The notes beneath the pieces are model-generated. The model saw nothing but the letters and a program-made list of their open reading frames with translations. It did not search any database and had not been told where the DNA came from. From NCBI RefSeq assembly GCF_946227985.1, contig NZ_CAMKGL010000002.1:519266-583265 (forward strand): DNA of 64,000 nt, in the 5' to 3' direction. Every line of letters begins with the position of its first letter. Positions within the stretch are counted from its first letter, which is position 1. Positions 50,319 through 57,741 of the stretch are shown one piece after another. Source of the DNA: Serratia quinivorans. Lineage in GTDB: Bacteria > Pseudomonadota > Gammaproteobacteria > Enterobacterales > Enterobacteriaceae. Both the position numbers and the translations under genes were made by a program.

Positions 50319-50879
50319 TCACAAGGAAACATTGACGGCAGGCGGGGCTGCGGTCCACCACAGCGGTCCATTGCCGCAGTAGGTGGGAACAATTAACGCG
50401 TCGCTGGCGGGGCGATACATCAACGCGTCTTTATAGGCAATCAGCTGCGCCGTTTGGCCATGGCCGACGGTGCCGGTATACCAGGCGGTGATAATTGCGG
50501 TGACCACATCTTGCAAGCCGGCCTGAACGGCCTGTTTTTGCAACTGTTGGGCACTCTGGCCCGCTTGTAACAGACCGCCGAGTTGCTCAACCTGTGTAGC
50601 GAATTGGGCATTCTGGTTATGCAGCGCAGTAAAAATACGCGCCGACATCCCCTGATCGATATCCTGATGTTCGGTCAATGTCTGAGATATTTTGAAGAAG
50701 CGGGCAAACTGCAATGGGTTGGCTGCGGCGGTTTGTTGTTCAGCCAGGCTGAGGAAAGGATAACTGAGCAGCGAGCCGGCCAGCAGGGTTGAGGCTAGCC
50801 CCAGCAGCACTTCACGTCGACTGAAACCGGTTCCATTTTGGGCGGGAAGCCCACCATCGTCTGATAATAAATTTTCCAT
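50319..50879 (-). CDS. Tat-exported small subunit of sugar/polyol dehydrogenase
   Basis: Chaperone-like small subunit, 186 aa, of the FAD-sorbitol/fructose dehydrogenase small-subunit family. A twin-arginine signal FSRREVLLGLASTLLAGSLL is near residues 19-38. It is first in the operon (small, large, cytochrome), 15 nt before the large subunit. Length is close to that of Gluconobacter fructose dehydrogenase small subunit. The 202-bp gap upstream (50880-51078) contains an inverted repeat CAATGGA-ATAAC-TCCATTG at 50955-50973 that may be an operator. Confidence 0.85.
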   Translation of the reverse strand: MENLLSDDGGLPAQNGTGFSRREVLLGLASTLLAGSLLSYPFLSLAEQQTAAANPLQFARFFKISQTLTEHQDIDQGMSARIFTALHNQNAQFATQVEQLGGLLQAGQSAQQLQKQAVQAGLQDVVTAIITAWYTGTVGHGQTAQLIAYKDALMYRPASDALIVPTYCGNGPLWWTAAPPAVNVSL

Positions 50880-51078
50880 GTGTTTTTCTCACAACAGGTG
50901 TTAGTGCCGAATAAGGCAAAAGGGAGCGGGTAAAGAGGGATAAAAAATAATCAACAATGGAATAACTCCATTGCTTATGGTTTTATTTCTAATAATTTGG
51001 CGGGATATTAACTTGGCGATAACTTTCCGGCAATAAACTTGCTTAGGTATTCTGACAAAACAGCACGTAAAGAATAAA

Positions 51079-51098
51079 AAACCCGCCGCAGCGGGTTT
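51079..51098 (-). terminator. Terminator of nucA
   Basis: Perfect 8-bp stem AAACCCGC / GCGGGTTT with a CGCA/TGCG loop and a T-rich run on the minus strand. It lies 12 bp past the nuclease stop. Confidence 0.85.
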
Positions 51099-51110
51099 CC
51101 GGTTTATGCG

Positions 51111-51908
51111 TTAGCTCTTGCAGCCCATCAGTTCCGGCAGCACGCCCGGCTTGGCCTTCAGCGACGCCTGCACGTCATCCGGCAGACCGGCCCAGATAAT
51201 CAGCCCGGTGCGCTTCTCAATTTCGTTAACCGTTACGCGGTACTGACAGAAATCGGCGTTTTTCGGGGTGTTTTGATCAAACAGAAACGCCGCATAGTGG
51301 TTCACTTCCGGGCTGTTATTGATAAAAATCACCTTCCAGTAAGCGCTGGGGATGGTATGTGCTTTTTGGGTACCCGGCAGTTTACCCATATTGCGTTCGT
51401 ACAGCGGACCGGTCACGGTATACACCGAACTGATGTCTGCCCGGTCAATCAGCTTGCGTTCCTGATCTTCCAACCGTGCCCAGGAACCCTGGTTCAGGTC
51501 AGCCATCTGCGGTGTGATGTTGGAAAGGTAGTTCAGCGATTCCCAGTCAGAGACCCCTGCCAAAGAGGCCAGCGGTGCCTGATGCCCACGGTCGACCTTC
51601 AGCGCCGCGTTGGCACCGGTGTAATCCGCCGGGATCAGCGTATCCGCCGGGTTCAGTGCCGGATCGGTCTTCCAGTTGCGCGTTTTGCCACTGGCAGGCG
51701 TGTCCTTGGTAATGTGATAAGCCACCCAGTTGGCGAACTTGGTGGTGCTGTTGTTGTTCAGCGTATAAGCGTGGCGAACGATCGACACATTGCTGCTGCC
51801 GCCGGTTGGGCAACCGACCGCACAGTTGTCGATGGATTCCAGCGTATCGGCGGAAGCCTGAGCGGTAAACAGCAGGGCAGCCAGAGCTAACATCTTGTTA
51901 AAGCGCAT
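51111..51908 (-). CDS. nucA: Secreted non-specific DNA/RNA endonuclease (Serratia nuclease)
   Basis: Extracellular Mg-dependent nuclease cutting DNA and RNA in single- or double-stranded form; 265 aa (S. marcescens 266). The 20-aa signal peptide ends ASA before mature DTLESIDNCAVGCPTGG. The beta-beta-alpha metal motif DRGH is at 106-109 (mature H89). Nearly the whole chain matches S. marcescens nuclease. The start at 51908 (MRFNKMLAL) is preferred because GAGG lies 8 nt upstream; the ATG at 51914 is too close to it. A LexA box sits upstream. Monocistronic. Confidence 0.97.
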   Translation of the reverse strand: MRFNKMLALAALLFTAQASADTLESIDNCAVGCPTGGSSNVSIVRHAYTLNNNSTTKFANWVAYHITKDTPASGKTRNWKTDPALNPADTLIPADYTGANAALKVDRGHQAPLASLAGVSDWESLNYLSNITPQMADLNQGSWARLEDQERKLIDRADISSVYTVTGPLYERNMGKLPGTQKAHTIPSAYWKVIFINNSPEVNHYAAFLFDQNTPKNADFCQYRVTVNEIEKRTGLIIWAGLPDDVQASLKAKPGVLPELMGCKS

Positions 51909-51935
51909 ATTCATATCCTCAATAAGTCAAAATTA

Positions 51936-51955
51936 TACTGTATTTATTTACAGTA
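51936..51955 (-). promoter_or_regulatory. LexA box of nucA
   Basis: TACTGTATTTATTTACAGTA has intact CTGT-N8-ACAG half-sites with symmetric TA flanks, 28-47 bp before the nuclease start. It predicts SOS control of the nuclease. Confidence 0.88.
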
Positions 51956-52075
51956 AAATTAACTTATCGCAATGAAACGAATACAACAATGCAACACATT
52001 CACGTTATGAATGTGTCAGCGTTGGTACAGCAACGTTGATAAAAAACAGGCTGTGCGGCGACAGGGGCGAAGGTA

Positions 52076-53536
52076 TCAAAAACGCCAAAAAGCGCGGGAG
52101 CATAAAATCAGCATCGGGTAAATCTCAAGACGGCCAAGCAGCATCGCCGAGCACATCAGCCATTTGGCCGCATCGCTGAGCGTACCAAACCCGGCGGCGG
52201 TTTCACCAAAGCCTAATCCCATATTATTGATACAGGCGGCGACGGTAGCGAAGGAAGTGACCAGGTCATAGCCCATCAGGTTCAGCAGCCAAACGAAGAA
52301 ACAGCTGAAGAAAACATATAAAAAGAAGAAGCTCCAGACCGAACGCAACACGCGATCCTGAATAGGGGCATTGCCAACCTTGATGGTGAAAATGGCATTG
52401 GGGTGAACCAGTTGGTTGATCTCATGCCGGCTCTGCTTGTACATAATCAAAAAACGCAGTGCCTTGATACCGCCACAGGTTGAACCGACACAACCGCCGA
52501 AAAAGCTCGCCGCCAACAACAGCATAATGGTGTGAGAGGGCATTTTGGCATAGTCGGCGGTAGCCAACCCGTTGTCGGTCATCATCGAACTGGTGAGGAA
52601 AAAGCCGTGTACGAAGGAATCTTTGGCACCGTACATGCCAGAGCGGTACAGCTCGAAGCAGACAATCGCCACGATAATTGACAGCACCAGCAGGAAAAAG
52701 CGCAGTTCCGGGTTTCTGTAGAGCGGCGTCAGGCTGCGGCGCCCTACGGCGACGAAATACAGGGTGAAGTTCACCGCCGCCAGGATAGAGAAAATCCCGC
52801 CGACCATTTCCACCGCCGAGCTATCGTAAAAGCCCAGGCTCTCATTGCGGGTGGAAAACCCCCCGAGTGAAACAGTGGAGATCCCATGGCAGAGGGCATC
52901 AAACCAGTCCATGCCTGCAATGCGGAATGCCACCGTACAGGCCAACCCCAGGCCGAGATAAATCAGCCACAGGTTTTTCGAGGTGTCGGCCAGTCGCGGG
53001 GTCAGGCGTTCTTCCTTAAACGGGCCGGGCATTTCCGACTGATAAAGCTTGGCCCCCCCAATGCCGAGCAACGGCAGTACCGCAACGGCTAATACAATGA
53101 CACCGAGGCCGCCGATAAAATTGAGCTGGGAGCGGTAGTAAAGGAAAGATTTAGGCAGGCCGGAAACATCATTGAGCACCGAAGCGCCGGTGGTGGTAAT
53201 ACCGGAAACGCCTTCGAACATGGCGTCAGTCAGGCTGATGTTTAGCGTGTCATCCATCCATAACGGCAGGGCGCTGACCATGGAAAACAGCAGCCAGAAC
53301 AACACAATGATTAGAAAACCGTCCTGCGTGCGCAGTTGTACCCTGGACTGACGGGTGCTAAACCAACCCAGTCCGCCGAGAGAGCCGGCAATGACCAGCG
53401 TATAGAAGAAAGAAAAAACGCTTTTTTCTTTATACAACAACGCCACCAACAGGGGAGGGATCATGGACAGGCTGTAAAGGAGAACTAAAAAACTGCAAAG
53501 ATGAATAACGACCAGGATCTGCTTATTCTTGACCAT
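52076..53536 (-). CDS. TrkH/TrkG-type potassium transporter subunit
   Basis: Ion-conducting subunit of a Trk K+ uptake system, 486 aa (E. coli TrkH 483), with about ten membrane helices. The four selectivity P-loops are SGITTTGAS, STVSLGGFST, SSMMTDNGLAT and CINNMGLGFGE. The third departs from the usual TTAGF form of TrkH. Start at the ATG at 53536 (MVKNKQILVVIHLC); an upstream TTG at 53563 is less likely. No trkA or trkE partner is adjacent, so it would use the genome's TrkA. It may be a second, TrkG-like paralogue. Confidence 0.88.
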   Translation of the reverse strand: MVKNKQILVVIHLCSFLVLLYSLSMIPPLLVALLYKEKSVFSFFYTLVIAGSLGGLGWFSTRQSRVQLRTQDGFLIIVLFWLLFSMVSALPLWMDDTLNISLTDAMFEGVSGITTTGASVLNDVSGLPKSFLYYRSQLNFIGGLGVIVLAVAVLPLLGIGGAKLYQSEMPGPFKEERLTPRLADTSKNLWLIYLGLGLACTVAFRIAGMDWFDALCHGISTVSLGGFSTRNESLGFYDSSAVEMVGGIFSILAAVNFTLYFVAVGRRSLTPLYRNPELRFFLLVLSIIVAIVCFELYRSGMYGAKDSFVHGFFLTSSMMTDNGLATADYAKMPSHTIMLLLAASFFGGCVGSTCGGIKALRFLIMYKQSRHEINQLVHPNAIFTIKVGNAPIQDRVLRSVWSFFFLYVFFSCFFVWLLNLMGYDLVTSFATVAACINNMGLGFGETAAGFGTLSDAAKWLMCSAMLLGRLEIYPMLILCSRAFWRF

Positions 53537-53572
53537 ACTTGCGCCCGAGATGCCTGTCGGCAATGAGTCAAT

Positions 53573-53598
53573 TTATTCTTTAAGTATATAAAGAATAA
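53573..53598. repeat. Perfect inverted repeat upstream of the Trk gene
   Basis: Arms TTATTCTTTA / TAAAGAATAA (10 bp) around a 6-bp centre AGTATA, 37-62 bp before the Trk ATG. It could be an operator or a leader hairpin. Confidence 0.55.
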
Positions 53599-53599
53599 G

Positions 53600-53640
53600 G
53601 CAGACGATATAAAAAAGGCGTAAAAATTCATATCGTCTGC
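53600..53640 (-). repeat. Second perfect inverted repeat, end of the 53674 gene transcript
   Basis: Arms GCAGACGATAT / ATATCGTCTGC (11 bp) around 19 bp that include a T-run on the minus strand. It lies 34 bp past the stop of the gene at 53674. It may end that transcript; the T-run is inside rather than after the stem, so this is not a standard terminator. Confidence 0.5.
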
Positions 53641-53673
53641 GAAGGTTGGCACGTTTTTTAACCCTGTTGGCGT

Positions 53674-54018
53674 TTATTCCAGCAGGTTGTTGACGGTGCG
53701 GCGCACGTATTGTGTCATCTGAGCCAGATCTTCGGGCGACACCGGCCCGCCACCGGCGCGGACTACCTGCTGTTCTATCTGGGCAATTTCCTGCTCGACC
53801 TTATTGGCAATCTGTACCTTGACGATCTTATCCACCGACGAGAGCAGAACCTTCAGCACCACTTTCAGCGCCACATTCTCGCAGAACGAATCGTAGTGAT
53901 GAACCGCAGGCGGTGCCGCAGGAGGTTCGGGTGCGCGTGGGGCCAGAGCCTTGAAACTGTCTACATTTTCAATAATAAGATCCATGTCTCTTATTAGTTC
54001 ATCAAAATCTTTAGACAC
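53674..54018 (-). CDS. Hypothetical protein, helical with Pro/Ala linker
   Basis: 114-aa protein, not recognised. The N-terminal acidic helix KDFDELIRDMDLIIENVD is followed by a proline/alanine linker (PRAPEPPAAPPAVHHYD). A helical second half (SVDKIVKVQIANKVEQEIAQ...) may form a coiled coil. There is no signal peptide or membrane helix. The start is set at GTG 54018 with AAGGGA about 9 nt upstream; an ATG at 54063 gives 129 aa but lacks a ribosome-binding site. It sits alone between wrbA and the Trk gene. Confidence 0.6.
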   Translation of the reverse strand: MSKDFDELIRDMDLIIENVDSFKALAPRAPEPPAAPPAVHHYDSFCENVALKVVLKVLLSSVDKIVKVQIANKVEQEIAQIEQQVVRAGGGPVSPEDLAQMTQYVRRTVNNLLE

Positions 54019-54173
54019 TGACTTATTTCCCTTCGCTATGCGCAAAAACAGAACGCCCGTCATCAGGGCACAGGGCGGTGATTGACGGGCAGAACGAATT
54101 TCGACCGTGACGTTCAGGTAATGAATGGCAGGCTGAGCGGCATTTTAACCTTGCTGCGGGTTGGCAACAAGAT

Positions 54174-54197
54174 GGGGCCGAAGGAATCAACGGCCCC
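54174..54197 (-). terminator. Hairpin downstream of wrbA
   Basis: Perfect stem GGGGCCG / CGGCCCC with a 10-nt loop, 28 bp past wrbA. The T-run is weak. Confidence 0.45.
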
Positions 54198-54224
54198 GCA
54201 ATGCTGGTAACAGAAGGTTATCGC

Positions 54225-54824
54225 TTAACTTTTCAGCTTGGCGGTGATTTTCGCCACGTGTTCACCCTGATAGCGGGCAATGGTCAGTTCTTCCTGGCTC
54301 GGCTGGCGTGAGCCGTCACCACCGGCGATGGTGGTTGCGCCATAAGGCGTACCGCCGCGCACTTGCGAGACGTCAAACAGCTCTGGGGTCGCGTAGCCGA
54401 TCGGCACAATAATAAAGCCATGGTGCGCCAGGGTGGTCCAGGTGGAGGTAATGGTATGTTCCTGCCCACCGCCGGTACCGGTGGAGGAGAAGACGCTGCC
54501 CACTTTGCCGTACAGCGCTCCTGAAGCCCACAGGCCGCCGGTTTGGTCGAGGAAGGTACGCATTTGCCCGGCCATGTTGCCAAAGCGTGTCGGCGTCCCG
54601 AAGATAATGCCATCGTAATCGGCCAACTCCTGTGGGCTAGCCACCGGTGCTTTTTGATCTTGTTTACCGCCGGCTTTGGCAAAGGCTTCTGCCGGAATGG
54701 TTTCAGGCACGCGTTTCAGGGTCACTTCAACGCCACTGACCCGGCGAGCGCCTTCCGCCACCGCCTCCGCCAAGGTTTCAATATGTCCGTACATCGAGTA
54801 ATAAAGGACCAATATTTTCGCCAT
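54225..54824 (-). CDS. wrbA: NAD(P)H:quinone oxidoreductase WrbA
   Basis: FMN flavodoxin-like quinone reductase making two-electron reductions that avoid semiquinones; 199 aa (E. coli 198), cytoplasmic tetramer. FMN phosphate loop [39 protein letters not shown] and [10 protein letters not shown] are conserved. A monocistronic gene. Confidence 0.96.
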   Translation of the reverse strand: MAKILVLYYSMYGHIETLAEAVAEGARRVSGVEVTLKRVPETIPAEAFAKAGGKQDQKAPVASPQELADYDGIIFGTPTRFGNMAGQMRTFLDQTGGLWASGALYGKVGSVFSSTGTGGGQEHTITSTWTTLAHHGFIIVPIGYATPELFDVSQVRGGTPYGATTIAGGDGSRQPSQEELTIARYQGEHVAKITAKLKS

Positions 54825-54902
54825 GTTCCATTCTCCGCTTTGGTGATTGAACGATATGCCCCCCTAAGCATAGAAGTGAATGCTGAACTTATCCTCACGG
54901 CT

Positions 54903-55520
54903 TTATTTTATCCCGGCGATTGCCAGCAGCGCCCCGAAGGTGATCAGTAACCCCCCAAAGGCTCTGTCGATGCCTTTACGCAGTCGCAGCAGACGTGCAT
55001 TGATGCCCGGTGCCGAAAACAGCAGTGCGACGGCGCTGAACCAGAGGATATGGGCAAGTGCAATGAATAACCCGTAACCTATTTGCACGCTCAGTGGCGT
55101 TTGCGGGTTAACCACCTGCATAAACAGGCTAACGATAAAAATGGTGGTTTTGGGGTTCAACACGTTAGTTAAAAATCCGGTTTTCAGGGCGGAGAAATCG
55201 CTAACGGCGGCCGGTGTGGTTGAAGAGGCAGCGGCACTTGCACCGGCGTTACGCAGCATGCTGAAGCCGAGGTAAATCAGGTAGGCGGCACCGATTGCTT
55301 TCAACAATGTGAACAACCACAGCGATTGCTGGATCAATACGCCGACCCCGATCAGGGTGTAGCTGACGTGGATAAGAACACCGCCGCCAATACCGCAGGC
55401 GGTCAGCACTCCGGCACGACGAGAAAGCAGCAGGCTGTTGCGTGACACCATGGCAAAATCTGGCCCCGGGCTGATGACAGCGAGTAAGGTAATGGTGACG
55501 ACAGCGATGAGTTCGGTCAT
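54903..55520 (-). CDS. LysE/RhtB-family amino acid exporter
   Basis: Inner-membrane efflux protein, 205 aa, with about six helices. The N-terminal family motif VISPGPDFAMVSRNSLLLSR and LNPKTTIFIVSLFMQVVNP are typical of RhtB/LysE exporters. Substrate unknown. It is divergent from a LysR regulator 67 bp away, the standard arrangement for regulator-controlled export. Confidence 0.88.
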   Translation of the reverse strand: MTELIAVVTITLLAVISPGPDFAMVSRNSLLLSRRAGVLTACGIGGGVLIHVSYTLIGVGVLIQQSLWLFTLLKAIGAAYLIYLGFSMLRNAGASAAASSTTPAAVSDFSALKTGFLTNVLNPKTTIFIVSLFMQVVNPQTPLSVQIGYGLFIALAHILWFSAVALLFSAPGINARLLRLRKGIDRAFGGLLITFGALLAIAGIK

Positions 55521-55534
55521 AGTTATCCTATAAA

Positions 55535-55558
55535 AAATCAGAAGAGAGTATCTGATTT
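55535..55558. promoter_or_regulatory. Inverted repeat between lysE-type and lysR-type genes
   Basis: Arms AAATCAGA / TCTGATTT (8 bp) around 8 bp, containing ATC-N14-GAT. It is centred in the 67-bp divergent gap and is a likely site for the LysR-type regulator. Confidence 0.5.
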
Positions 55559-55587
55559 ATAAAAGGAATGATTGATGGTGACAAACG

Positions 55588-56511
55588 ATGAAAACTGACG
55601 ATATCGGTGAGAAAAACTCACGCAAGGTAAACCGACCCCTGTCATTAGGGGGCTTGCGTTGTTTTGAGGCTGCTGCACGGTTGGAAAGCTTTACCCAGGC
55701 GGCTAACAGCCTGAGCCTGACGCACGGGGCGGTTAGCCGAGCGGTCAGGGCGCTGGAAGATGAACTTGGCGTTGCGTTGTTCGAACGTCGCCATCGGCGG
55801 GTACATCTGACCGCCGCCGGGAGAGTGCTGCTGCAAGCTTCGCAACAGGCGTTTGGCATTCTGGAACATACGGCACAAACGCTGCGACAGCAGGCACAGG
55901 ATGCACCGCTGGTATTATCTTGCGAGCCGACGTTGTTAATGCGCTGGCTGATACCGCGTTTGCCGGCTTTTCAGCTGGCACATCCTGACATCAACCTGCA
56001 GCTGGTTGCGGGGGGTGGGCCGTTTTCGTTTAAAGACGGTATTAGCGCAGCTATCCGTCGTAACGATTTTGATTGGGGCGATAAGCTGCATAGCGTAACG
56101 CTGTTCGATGAGCGGGTTGGGCCGGTGTGCAAATCTGAAATGGTGCAGCGTTTTATTGCCGTTAATGATGGCCAGCCCGCCTTGAGCCATGACGCGGTAT
56201 TGCTGCACTCGGCGACCCGGCCTGACGCCTGGCGGCAGTGGGCACAGTCGCAGGGTGTGGCACTCAAGGGGCGACCGGAGCAGCGTTTCGATCATTTTTA
56301 CTTCAGCTTGCAGGCGGCGGTGGCGGGGGTCGGTGTCGCTATCGGCCCGTGGCAGCAGGTGCGCGATGACGTTGCCTCCGGGCTATTGAGCGCCCCTTTT
56401 GGCTTCGTGCCAGACGGCAGCGGTTACTGTTTGCTGACGCCGCAGGAAATCCGGCCGGGCAGTGCTCTGGCCCGGCTGGCCGATTGGCTGCAGCTTACGG
56501 CATACGCCTGA
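55588..56511 (+). CDS. LysR-family transcriptional regulator (GcvA-like)
   Basis: 307 aa. Winged HTH at about 15-75 (SLGGLRCFEAAARLESFTQA ... LSLTHGAVSRAVRALEDELG), then a periplasmic-binding-like effector domain. It probably controls the divergent LysE-type exporter. Its 3' end overlaps the convergent XRE gene by 17 bp. Confidence 0.88.
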   Translation: MKTDDIGEKNSRKVNRPLSLGGLRCFEAAARLESFTQAANSLSLTHGAVSRAVRALEDELGVALFERRHRRVHLTAAGRVLLQASQQAFGILEHTAQTLRQQAQDAPLVLSCEPTLLMRWLIPRLPAFQLAHPDINLQLVAGGGPFSFKDGISAAIRRNDFDWGDKLHSVTLFDERVGPVCKSEMVQRFIAVNDGQPALSHDAVLLHSATRPDAWRQWAQSQGVALKGRPEQRFDHFYFSLQAAVAGVGVAIGPWQQVRDDVASGLLSAPFGFVPDGSGYCLLTPQEIRPGSALARLADWLQLTAYA

Positions 56512-56968
56512 TTTTTTGCGCCAGGCGCTGTTGTTGCCAGCGACCGATCGCATCACGCAACAGCAGGGTACGTGTGGCACGCATCACCAGCGCGATGCTC
56601 ATGCCGCCGATGGCCCACAGCGACCAGAGATATTGCGGATGGGTAAACCAGTTGATGGCAAACAGCATCAGGCCGATGCAGGCAAACCGTACCGCCATGC
56701 TCAACAGCTTGGTTTCCGCTTCTACCTGTCGGCGAATAGCCTGTTCTGCCTGATTGTTGTTGTCACTATTGTCCTGCTGCGCCGGCTGATAAAGATCGCC
56801 GATCTGTAGCCCCATGGCTGAGGCAATTGCGGTCAGGGTTTCCAGGCTGGCTTGTTCGCCATTTTCAATACGCTGTACGGTTCGGGTGCTAAGGCCAGCG
56901 ATAGTGGCCAGTTGTTCCTGTGACCAGCCTTTATCCAGCCGTAATTGCCTGATGCGGTAGGTTTGCAT
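56495..56968 (-). CDS. Membrane-anchored XRE-type HTH protein
   Basis: 157-aa protein with an N-terminal XRE helix-turn-helix (about 5-58: LRLDKGWSQEQLATIAGLST ... RTVQRIENGEQASLETL). A polar linker rich in Q, N and D follows, then two hydrophobic helices (about 90-130: LLSMAVRFACIGLMLFAINW, LWSLWAIGGMSIALVM). The start is the ATG at 56968 with GGAG 6 nt upstream. DNA-binding and membrane parts together suggest a membrane-tethered regulator; target unknown. Confidence 0.8.
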   Translation of the reverse strand: MQTYRIRQLRLDKGWSQEQLATIAGLSTRTVQRIENGEQASLETLTAIASAMGLQIGDLYQPAQQDNSDNNNQAEQAIRRQVEAETKLLSMAVRFACIGLMLFAINWFTHPQYLWSLWAIGGMSIALVMRATRTLLLRDAIGRWQQQRLAQKIRRMP

Positions 56969-57098
56969 TGCGTTCTCCAACGTGAGACATCACTGGGGCA
57001 AAGTGTAGGGGCTGACAGGGTCTTTCGCCACGACAGCAGCATGACATATGCACGACAGACAGGCGACAGCCCGCAGCAAGCGCGGGCTGTCGTGGTGA

Positions 57099-57674
57099 TC
57101 AGAAGGAGACGTTGCGAATAAAACGCAATGGGTGATCCGTACGATTAGCGTAAGCATAGTGCTGATCGCTATTGAATACCTGGGTTTGTCCGGCCTCCAG
57201 CGTCAGGGTTTGCTGTTCCAGCACCAGAGTCAGGCTACCGGCGATCACGTAGATAATTTCGTTCCAGCCTTCGGCATCCGGTACCGATTCGTAGTGCTCG
57301 CCCGGCATCAGCGTCCATTCCCACAGTTCAACCCGCTGGCGCGCGGGCACGCTGGCGGCGAACAGCGCCTGGCTTGCCGGTTGTACTCCCTGCCAGGCCA
57401 GTTCACCGACCAAATGGCTGCCGCGCGCTTCGGGCGCCTGGATCAGATCGGTGAAGGAGATATTCAGCGCCTCGGCCAGCTTGTCCAGCACCGCCAGGCT
57501 AACGTTACGGTCACCGGCCTCAATGCCGGCGAGCATGCGGCGGCTGACGTCGGATTTTTCGGCCAACGCCACCTGGCTAAGCCCCGCCTGCTGGCGATAA
57601 CCGCGCAGGTTGCTGCTCAGGTATTGCAGTACCTTGGGAGCGTCATGTTTACCGTTGTTCACTGTATTGCCCAT
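57099..57674 (-). CDS. XRE-family regulator with C-terminal cupin
   Basis: 191 aa. HTH at about 20-72 (LRGYRQQAGLSQVALAEKSD, VSRRMLAGIEAGDRNVSLAV), then a cupin barrel (about 115-188: PGEHYESVPDAEGWNEIIYV). This is the SutR/PuuR-like architecture in which the cupin senses a small metabolite. It is divergent from a DMT exporter gene 67 bp away that it may regulate. Confidence 0.87.
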   Translation of the reverse strand: MGNTVNNGKHDAPKVLQYLSSNLRGYRQQAGLSQVALAEKSDVSRRMLAGIEAGDRNVSLAVLDKLAEALNISFTDLIQAPEARGSHLVGELAWQGVQPASQALFAASVPARQRVELWEWTLMPGEHYESVPDAEGWNEIIYVIAGSLTLVLEQQTLTLEAGQTQVFNSDQHYAYANRTDHPLRFIRNVSF

Positions 57675-57705
57675 CCGCAGGCTTTACCTCATACTGGCAG
57701 GATCT

Positions 57706-57721
57706 GTGCATTATATTGCAC
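57706..57721. promoter_or_regulatory. Palindrome in XRE-cupin / DMT exporter gap
   Basis: GTGCA-TTATAT-TGCAC overlaps a plus-strand -10 candidate TATATT (57712-57717), 21 bp before the exporter start. It is a plausible operator for the adjacent regulator. Confidence 0.45.
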
Positions 57722-57741
57722 CCAGCAGGAAGGGCAAGCCG

